Source: a bacterium
Lineage (GTDB): Bacteria; Planctomycetota; UBA11346
DNA length: 12,398 bases
NCBI GenBank assembly: GCA_020049615.1
Contig: JAIFKN010000116.1
Coordinates: 1 to 12,398 of the forward strand
Direction: 5' to 3'
Positions within the stretch are counted from its first letter, which is position 1; each line of letters starts with the position of its first letter. Made by a program: the position numbers and the translations under genes. This document shows positions 8,801 to 12,398 of the stretch, in pieces. Below the pieces are notes generated by a model. That model was given only the letters and a program-made list of their open reading frames with translations. It had not been told where the DNA came from and made no database searches.

Positions 8801-9289
8801 GCCTACATCGATGAATGGATGGCTCCGCCCGAGGACTACCTGCCCAAGCCCGGCGAGACGGTCGAGGCCTGGGACGCCCGCCTGCCCAAGGAGCGTCCGG
8901 CCAGCGGCTGGAAGCCGACCTACATCAAGCGCGAGGAGATCGCCGCCAACGAGAAGCGCTGGCATGAGGCGCTGCAAGCCACCGATGGCCTGGCCCTGTC
9001 GCCACCACCGGGCTGGAACTCGACCTGGACCTTCGGCGAGGTGCAACGCTGGGTGCGGATCGCCAGCAAGCCCGGCACACCGGTCACCGTGGTCATCTAC
9101 CCCTACGCCAAGGGCGCCAAGCCGCCCGTGATCACCCGCGACGGCGACGCGATCGTCATCGAGGCGGACGGCAAGCGCGAGCGCGTCGTGCTGTCCTCCG
9201 CCGCCGGCGCCAGCCTGGACGGCACCGCGGTGATGCCGCCGGTCGGCGCGGCGCTGGTCGGCGAGAATACGCCGCAGCTGCCGCGCTGA
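5822..9289 (+). CDS. Large secreted heparinase II/III-type polysaccharide lyase
   Basis: 1155 residues from the ATG at 5822 (ATGA overlap), or 1150 from a GTG at 5837 that has a better ribosome binding site. A signal peptide (RAILALAASLALHGA) predicts export. Residues about 20-340 look like beta-rich domains. A short Lys/Glu/Arg-rich segment (about 361-386) leads into an aromatic-rich helical toroid, about 440-790. This carries GPGNPNFHTDKY (Asn608, His610) and GSECPGYSGYS (Glu658, Tyr662, Tyr665), which are candidate catalytic residues by analogy with PL12, PL17 and PL21 enzymes. At 802-809 is GGHYHNDD followed by F.WY..GTPVVLDYN, the typical start of the heparinase II/III C-terminal beta-sandwich. 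The family cleaves uronate-containing chains (glycosaminoglycans, alginate) by beta-elimination. The protein is longer than the roughly 700-800 residues usual for these enzymes because of the N-terminal part. The exact polysaccharide is unknown. No clear terminator follows the stop. Confidence 0.8.
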   Translation: MNGAAVRAILALAASLALHGAETRTIPNVLGQDWPWELVSMDFTPGAVKADWVATIEGVDGPRPIQLEAVQVDGKPMERVWFIATVGAKQVKADVTFAPGSAAATLALRNEAGFTIVDNGVAELRLNLASPAAGTPFERTPHWLGGLRVKGEKAWDARAVFSGTSAVATVAAQQVAAGPVFAEWRLTYEFADAKADGTVEAVPLMLGKHSFRFAPNRIPREVIPKQERRYEVGVRITAGDPWIEVVERYRLPRDPAVKDWGIHQTMLTIGTPAKDDAPVPGFTAGDSQTHDTVLWMRWFEYDAFGGNTRQLADPAQPRPAQKGRPFAQMRARWSQGPAGTQDVIMTSGGDTALTVADMRRRVEDRLNHVRKEAEKPADKRGKGKEFVPAIAQAAALLAGAPGEDDAARTALAEASKLLGIGMPAGIGYRPDAPAIGLIAAYPSKWVGPYAGTIMMQAWDRSRGVFRIPLLDGDKDLASNQPIHYGGRCYALVAGRRDRFDSTGKIESLIRRHSDWTLTAQVNRYQLDRAAQGKPKGAPNPAMYLNKRYQCDDVNPTNYGNRRMVNDGFAKNLDQGAAFGPNQVAAGYIYCDLDAWPGWHSGWGPGNPNFHTDKYMAAIYAAVTMRDHPHAKDWLAFGRSCLDEDLSKVFLPPDGVGSECPGYSGYSLGLQAEVSKAIFAAGLGNPLFENPLVAKSITWHRKLLTPFDRRLGLRHEAPIGDTHRWTSGLAFDHLLPFYEQAAPAVAEELRLAHRLTKDKQPGGSGAEKLDWSSQAFKGFGAILRHAFGTPQESFLALKSGSTGGHYHNDDQTFHWYHRGTPVVLDYNCSYHPRGDHAGLHNGITLGIEGKVPNNARNTEVAAMEQPFGPADVVRTAFAANADVVVADRRIHALSLSPLDPHDGEFNRDYPSRKVDAHHRRLLLLAKHAKPEPFSDYLVLRDEIRTDLPQQVNLHVLARSARIDGDRVWLSGQWDQDILVQVVEATEAKLEIRHWAYIDEWMAPPEDYLPKPGETVEAWDARLPKERPASGWKPTYIKREEIAANEKRWHEALQATDGLALSPPPGWNSTWTFGEVQRWVRIASKPGTPVTVVIYPYAKGAKPPVITRDGDAIVIEADGKRERVVLSSAAGASLDGTAVMPPVGAALVGENTPQLPR
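5828..5831 (+). promoter_or_regulatory. Ribosome binding site favouring a GTG start at 5837
   Basis: GGAG lies five bases before an in-frame GTG (5837-5839). No comparable site precedes the ATG at 5822, which relies on the overlap with the previous stop. Starting at 5837 gives a compact signal peptide beginning (M)RAILALAAS. Either start yields the same mature protein. Confidence 0.45.
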
Positions 9290-9305
9290 TCAGACCAAGC
9301 CAACT

Positions 9306-9385
9306 GCGGACGGTGGGACTCGAACCCACAAGCCTTGCGGCAACGGCTTCTAAGACCGTCGTGTATGCCATTCCACCACGTCCGC
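9306..9385 (-). tRNA. tRNA-Leu (anticodon UAG)
   Basis: An 80-base cloverleaf on the minus strand. The 7-bp acceptor pairs GCGGACG with CGTCCGC. The D arm has a short GTG/CAC stem and the anticodon stem is ACGGT/GCCGT. The loop CTTAGAA places anticodon TAG at 9350-9352, which reads CUA and related Leu codons. A long class II variable arm (GCC-GCAA-GGC) is typical of tRNA-Leu. The T arm is GTGGG-TTCGAGT-CCCAC. The 3' CCA is not encoded, so it must be added by a CCA-adding enzyme. The 5' end lies seven bases after the stop of the FmdB-like gene on the same strand, so the two may share a transcript. The 3' end faces the lyase gene, 16 bases away. Confidence 0.95.
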
Positions 9386-9392
9386 TCTCAGG

Positions 9393-9674
9393 TCAGAGAC
9401 CGCACATCCCCCCGCCGCACTCGCCGGCCTGGGCCGCCTCGCAGGACTGGCCCATGCCGCAGCCGCCCGAGCCGCATGGGCTCGGGCCATCAGAGGTCTT
9501 CGATTCGGTGAAGATGCCCAGTCCGCCGCTGATCACCCGCCGCACCGGCTCGCCAGTCTCGGGATGGACGCTCAGCGCCTTGGCGGTGATCGGCTGGTAC
9601 AGCTCGAAGCGCACCGCCCGCTTCCCGGCCTGCTGCGGAATGGTCTCGTATTCGTAGGTAGGCATGGCCGGCAT
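9393..9674 (-). CDS. FmdB-family-like small protein with lost zinc-ribbon cysteines
   Basis: A small protein of 93 residues from the ATG at 9674, or 90 residues from the ATG at 9665. The second start gives MPTYEYE, the usual FmdB-family opening, and is probably the true one; no clear ribosome binding site decides it. The scaffold MPTYEYE...RFELYQ......GEPVRRVISGG follows the FmdB/CxxC-CxxC zinc-ribbon family closely. Both cysteine pairs are missing: the first knuckle reads TIPQQAGKRAV and the second reads HPETGEPV. Instead, the C-terminal 30 residues hold five cysteines (64, 69, 75, 83 and 88 in the 90-residue numbering) in a Gly-rich tail. The family is often annotated as regulatory, but its biochemical role is poorly defined. 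The gene lies between glgA and tRNA-Leu, all on the same strand. Family assignment is fairly secure; function is unknown. Confidence 0.7.
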   Translation of the reverse strand: MPAMPTYEYETIPQQAGKRAVRFELYQPITAKALSVHPETGEPVRRVISGGLGIFTESKTSDGPSPCGSGGCGMGQSCEAAQAGECGGGMCGL

Positions 9675-9719
9675 GATCCAGCACGCCGATCCTGGGCAAG
9701 CCTGGGACCTGCTCTTTGC

Positions 9720-9797
9720 CGGGGGAGGGGCTCGGCGTCTCCGCGACGGGGCGTACGACGCCAGTTTCCCGTCGCTGCGACGTTCGCCCCTCCCCCG
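9720..9797. repeat. Nested 78-base inverted repeat
   Basis: Three sets of arms are nested. The outer arms are a perfect 12 bp (9720-9731 with 9786-9797, cgggggaggggc and its complement). The middle arms are a perfect 8 bp (9743-9750 with 9768-9775). The inner arms are 4 bp (9751-9754 with 9758-9761). It lies between glgA and the FmdB-like gene, 46 bases upstream of the latter. No T-run follows on either strand, so it is not a standard Rho-independent terminator. It could be a dispersed REP-like element or an mRNA processing structure. Confidence 0.65.
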
Positions 9798-9847
9798 TGA
9801 CCCCCACCTGGAGGGCTGACTGCGCCTCCTGCGCTATTCGTGGTCTA

Positions 9848-9883
9848 CTCCAGCTCGTCGGATGCACCGCCGACGAGCTGGAG
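9848..9883 (-). terminator. Strong hairpin after glgA, possible terminator
   Basis: A perfect 14-bp stem (9848-9861 with 9870-9883, ctccagctcgtcgg and its complement) closes an 8-base loop. It begins 17 bases after the glgA stop codon on the minus strand. No U-tract follows, so it may be a U-less terminator, a 3'-end stabiliser or part of a Rho-dependent end. A third copy of ten bases of one arm lies at 9882-9891 and could form a competing hairpin. Confidence 0.5.
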
Positions 9884-9900
9884 CTCGTCGGTCCCAGGCC

Positions 9901-11420
9901 TCAGGCGCAGGTCATGGCCTTGTACATGCCCTCGTAGTCGCGCCCGGCCTTGTCCCACGACAGGTCGGCGGTCATGCCGCGCTTCTGCGCCGCCGCCCAT
10001 TCGGCCGGGAAGTGCTGATAGAGCCCCAAAGCACGGTCGAGCACGGCCGAGAAGTGGCCGATATCGACCGGCCCGAAGGTGAAGCCGGTGCCGGCCCCGG
10101 TCGACACGTCGGTGACGGTGTCGGCCAGCCCGCCGGTGTAGCGCACGATCGGCAGGGTGCCGTAGCGCATGGCGTACATCTGGGTCAGGCCGCAGGGCTC
10201 GAAGCGGCTCGGCACCAGGAAGGCGTCGGAGCCGGCGACGAAACGGTGGGCCAGGGCCTCGTTGTAGCCGTACCAGGTGTAGACCCATCCCGGATGACGG
10301 GCCTGCAGGGCATTGAGGCGGTGCTCGAGGTGCAGGTCGCCGCTGCCCAGCACGGCCAGCTGCATGCGCCCGGCGATGATGTACGGGCTGACCGCGTCGA
10401 TGACCAGATCGATGCCTTTCTGCTCGGTCAGACGTGAAACCAGGGCGAGCAGGCAGACGTCGTCGCGCTTGGCCAGGCCGCACTCCTCGCGCAGCGCCCG
10501 GCGGCAGGCCACCTTGCCGGCGAGATCGTCGGCATCGAAATGAGCCGAGATCTCCGGGTCGCGGGCCGGGTTCCACACCTGGGTGTCGATGCCGTTGGTG
10601 ATGCCGCTGACCTTGTAGCCGTGATGGCGTATCACGGCATCGAGGGTCCAGCCGTACTCCGGGGTCTGGATCTCCTCGGCGTAACGCCGGCTGACCGTGG
10701 TCACGCGGTCGGCGAAGGCGATGCCGGTCTTGAGCATGTTGAAGCGACCGAAATGCTCGCAGTGCATCGCGTTGTACAGCCACGGGTCGAGCCCGGCGAG
10801 GCGCATGTCGTGGGCCGGGAAGGCGCCCTGGAAGGCGATGTTGTGGATGGTGAAGACCGAGCGCGTCGCCGGCAGGGCCTTGCAGAAGCCGCGCTGCAGC
10901 AGCACCGCAGGCCGGTCTGCCAGTCGTGGGCGTGGATGATGTGCGGGGTCCAGCCGATCGCACCGGGCAGGGCGAGGGCCGCCTTCGACAGCACGGCGAA
11001 GCGCCGCGCGTTGTCTTCGTACTCCTGGTGCTGGCTCGGGCCGTAGAGCCCGTCGCGGTCGTACAGTTCGTTGCAGGCCAGCAGGTAGACCGGCATGCCG
11101 TCGAGCATCACCTCGCCGATGCCGACGTGGTGGTCGACGCCACCGCTCTCGATGATCATCGGCGTGCTCAGCCACTTCACCCCGCGCTTCTCGGCCTCGA
11201 CGTAGGTCCGGCGGTAGCACGGCAGGCAGACGCGGGCGTCGTGGCCGAGTCGGCGCAGCGCCGCCGGCAGGGCCTGGGCCACGTCGGCCAGGCCGCCGCT
11301 CTTGATGAACGGGGCGACCTCGGCGGCCACGTGGAGGATGCGCAGCGCTCCCTTCGGCTGGGCCGCGACCGGCTCCAGGGCTGAGGACGACTTGGCTCGG
11401 CGGGAAGTGGTGGCGGCCAT
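9901..11420 (-). pseudogene. glgA: Glycogen synthase (ADP-glucose), interrupted by a frameshift
   Basis: The GT5 glycogen synthase transfers glucose from ADP-glucose to the growing alpha-1,4-glucan in the cytoplasm. The start at 11420 is set by GGAG at 11426-11429, five bases upstream, and gives MAATTSRRAK, then LRILHVAAEVAPFIKSGGLADV with the ADP-glucose-binding KSGGL motif at residue 40. The first frame runs through HAHDWQTGL and then, at about 10910-10905, turns into a run of Cys/Ala/Arg and stops at 10701. Homology resumes in another frame with AVLLQRGF, FTIHNIAFQG and SRFEPCGLTQMYAMRYGTLPIVRYTGGLADTV, the GT5 retaining motif region, down to the stop at 9901. One extra base at the CTG/CGG junction (a missing G on the coding strand) would restore about 506 residues, the normal family length. 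Nothing else is damaged, so either a sequencing or assembly error or a very recent mutation is likely. Unrepaired, the product would be about 239 residues and inactive. Confidence 0.85.
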
Positions 11421-11425
11421 GCGCG

Positions 11426-11429
11426 CTCC
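11426..11429 (-). promoter_or_regulatory. Ribosome binding site of glgA
   Basis: GGAG on the minus strand, five bases before the ATG at 11420. It chooses this start over the in-frame ATGs at 11444 and 11561. The latter would run back through the palindromic repeat. Confidence 0.65.
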
Positions 11430-11501
11430 GGTGGGGAATGGCATGATCGCGGCCTGGAGGGCAGCAGCAAGGCGGTCGCCGACGAACAGCGCATTGGGTC
11501 T

Positions 11502-11613
11502 TTTGCCACAGAGGCACAGAGTTCCACAGAGGGCCACGGAGGAAAAGGTTGGGGTCAACACGAATCAATCGTCTCTGTGGCCCTCTTGCGAACCTCTGTG
11601 CCTCTGTGGCAAA
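11502..11613. repeat. 112-base palindromic repeat of CACAGAG octamers
   Basis: The outer arms are a perfect 20-bp inverted repeat (11502-11521 with 11594-11613). An inner pair, 11528-11540 with 11574-11586, matches at 12 of 13 positions. A 33-base AT-richer centre (11541-11573) separates the arms. The left half is built from near-identical octamers: ccacagag at 11506, gcacagag at 11514 and ccacagag at 11524. The right half carries the complements. It fills most of the gap between the divergent glgA and miaB genes. Elements with this CCACAGAGGCACAGAG theme occur, to my knowledge, as scattered intergenic repeats in various environmental bacteria. Its role here is unknown; it must lie in or near both promoters. 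Confidence 0.75.
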
Positions 11614-11656
11614 GGATTAATTGCGGAACCCAGGATCACCGGTATTTCCCCAGCCC

Positions 11657-12398
11657 ATGCCCGGCAAGGTCTTCATCGAGACATTCGGCTGCCAGATGAA
11701 CGTGGCGGACTCCGAGCAGATTCTCGGCCGCCTAGCCCAAGCCGGCTGGTCGCCGGTCGACACGCCCGAGGCCGCCGACCTGGTGGTGTTCAACACCTGC
11801 TCGGTGCGCGACCACGCCGAAGCCAAGATCCGCTCGCGCCTGGGCGTGCTGCGCGAGCAGAAACGCGGCCAGCCCGGACTGAAGATCGCCATCGCCGGCT
11901 GCATGGCGCAGCGCGAGCAGGCCGATCTGCTGAAGAAGTGGCCGCATGTCGACGTGGTCGTCGGCACCGACCAGTTCGCCCGCCTGCCGGAGCTGATCGA
12001 GCGCCTCGACGTCACCGGCCGCATCGCCGCCACCGACTTCGGCGACTGGGAGGACGATCTCGGGGTCAACGCCCAGCATGACCCCGGGGTCAACGCCTAC
12101 GTCCCGGTGATGCGCGGCTGCAACTACAACTGCACCTACTGCATCGTCCCCTTCACCCGCGGCCGCGAGAAGTCGCGCCGGCCCGAGGCGGTCGAGACCG
12201 AGGTCCGCCGCCTGGTCGAGCAGGGCTTCAGGCAGATCACCCTGCTCGGCCAGACCGTCGACGCCTACGGCAAGACCCTGGGCGACGGCAGCAATCTCGC
12301 CGGGCTGCTGCGCCGCCTGCACGCCATCGACGGCCTGCTGCGCCTGCGCTTCGTCACCAGCCATCCCAAGGACATCAGCGACGAGCTGCTCGACACCA
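11657..12398 (+). CDS. miaB: tRNA-2-methylthio-N6-dimethylallyladenosine synthase MiaB (partial)
   Basis: The first 247 codons are present and the 3' end lies outside the window. MiaB is a cytoplasmic radical-SAM methylthiotransferase that modifies i6A37 to ms2i6A37 in tRNAs reading UNN codons. The N-terminal UPF0004 domain shows all three auxiliary-cluster cysteines: FGCQMN (Cys12), NTCSVR (Cys48) and AGCMAQR (Cys82). The radical-SAM motif follows as RGCNYNCTYCIVPFTRGRE (Cys155, Cys159, Cys162). NTCSVRDHAEAK and IVPFTRGRE.SR point to MiaB rather than RimO or MtaB. The start MPGKVFIETFGCQMN is at the expected place, although no good ribosome binding site precedes it. A 13-base direct repeat just before the radical-SAM motif gives a small internal LGVNAQHD/PGVNAYVP near-duplication. 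It is transcribed away from glgA across the palindromic repeat. Confidence 0.93.
   Translation, partial: MPGKVFIETFGCQMNVADSEQILGRLAQAGWSPVDTPEAADLVVFNTCSVRDHAEAKIRSRLGVLREQKRGQPGLKIAIAGCMAQREQADLLKKWPHVDVVVGTDQFARLPELIERLDVTGRIAATDFGDWEDDLGVNAQHDPGVNAYVPVMRGCNYNCTYCIVPFTRGREKSRRPEAVETEVRRLVEQGFRQITLLGQTVDAYGKTLGDGSNLAGLLRRLHAIDGLLRLRFVTSHPKDISDELLDT
12061..12097 (+). repeat. 13-base direct repeat inside miaB
   Basis: cggggtcaacgcc occurs at 12061-12073 and again at 12085-12097, a period of 24 bases, so the frame is kept. It encodes GVNA twice. It looks like a local in-frame duplication in the linker before the radical-SAM domain. Confidence 0.7.

Noticed and set aside
9313..9657. Plus-strand open frame across the tRNA and FmdB-like gene
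   Set aside because: It starts inside a well-formed tRNA and covers a recognised gene on the other strand.
10900..10915. Programmed -1 frameshifting in glgA
   Set aside because: The bases at the junction (ACC GGC CTG CGG) do not form a slippery heptamer, and programmed shifting is not known for glgA.
11502..11613. CRISPR-like array
   Set aside because: The repeated units are octamers in inverted halves, without regular spacers.

Overview
The window is a very GC-rich bacterial segment with strong G/C preference at third codon positions. It has two parts: a carbohydrate-degradation operon on the + strand (1-9289) and a housekeeping block (9306-12398). Large secreted lyase-like proteins, clan GH-A enzymes and no SusC/SusD pair suggest an environmental polysaccharide degrader, perhaps of the Planctomycetota/Verrucomicrobiota group. 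That placement is an inference from style; there is no marker gene here that proves it.

Region 1 (1-9289, +). The 3' end of an ABC-transporter ATPase gene is followed, with overlapping stop and start codons, by a secreted protein that looks like an alpha/alpha-toroid polysaccharide lyase (134-1963). Next come two paralogous clan GH-A glycoside hydrolases (1960-3744 and 3834-5825) and a 1155-residue secreted heparinase II/III-type lyase (5822-9289). Stop/start overlaps join every pair except the two hydrolases, which are 89 bases apart. The natural reading is a locus for cutting a uronic-acid-containing polysaccharide: lyases cleave at uronates and the hydrolases act on the products. The first hydrolase has no signal peptide, while its paralogue and both lyases do. 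This suggests one cytoplasmic and one exported copy of the same fold. I cannot assign either hydrolase to a characterised GH family.

Region 2 (9306-9903, -). A complete tRNA-Leu (anticodon UAG) lies 16 bases beyond the end of the lyase gene, on the opposite strand. Seven bases upstream of it is a small FmdB-family-like gene that has lost the zinc-ribbon cysteines and has a cysteine-rich tail instead. Between this gene and glgA are two strong inverted repeats.

Region 3 (9901-11420, -). This is glgA, glycogen synthase. It is full length by homology but split by a one-base frameshift just after its HAHDWQTGL motif.

Region 4 (11421-12398). The divergent glgA/miaB gap carries a 112-base palindromic repeat built from CACAGAG octamers. 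It is followed by the first 247 codons of miaB (+), which runs off the window.
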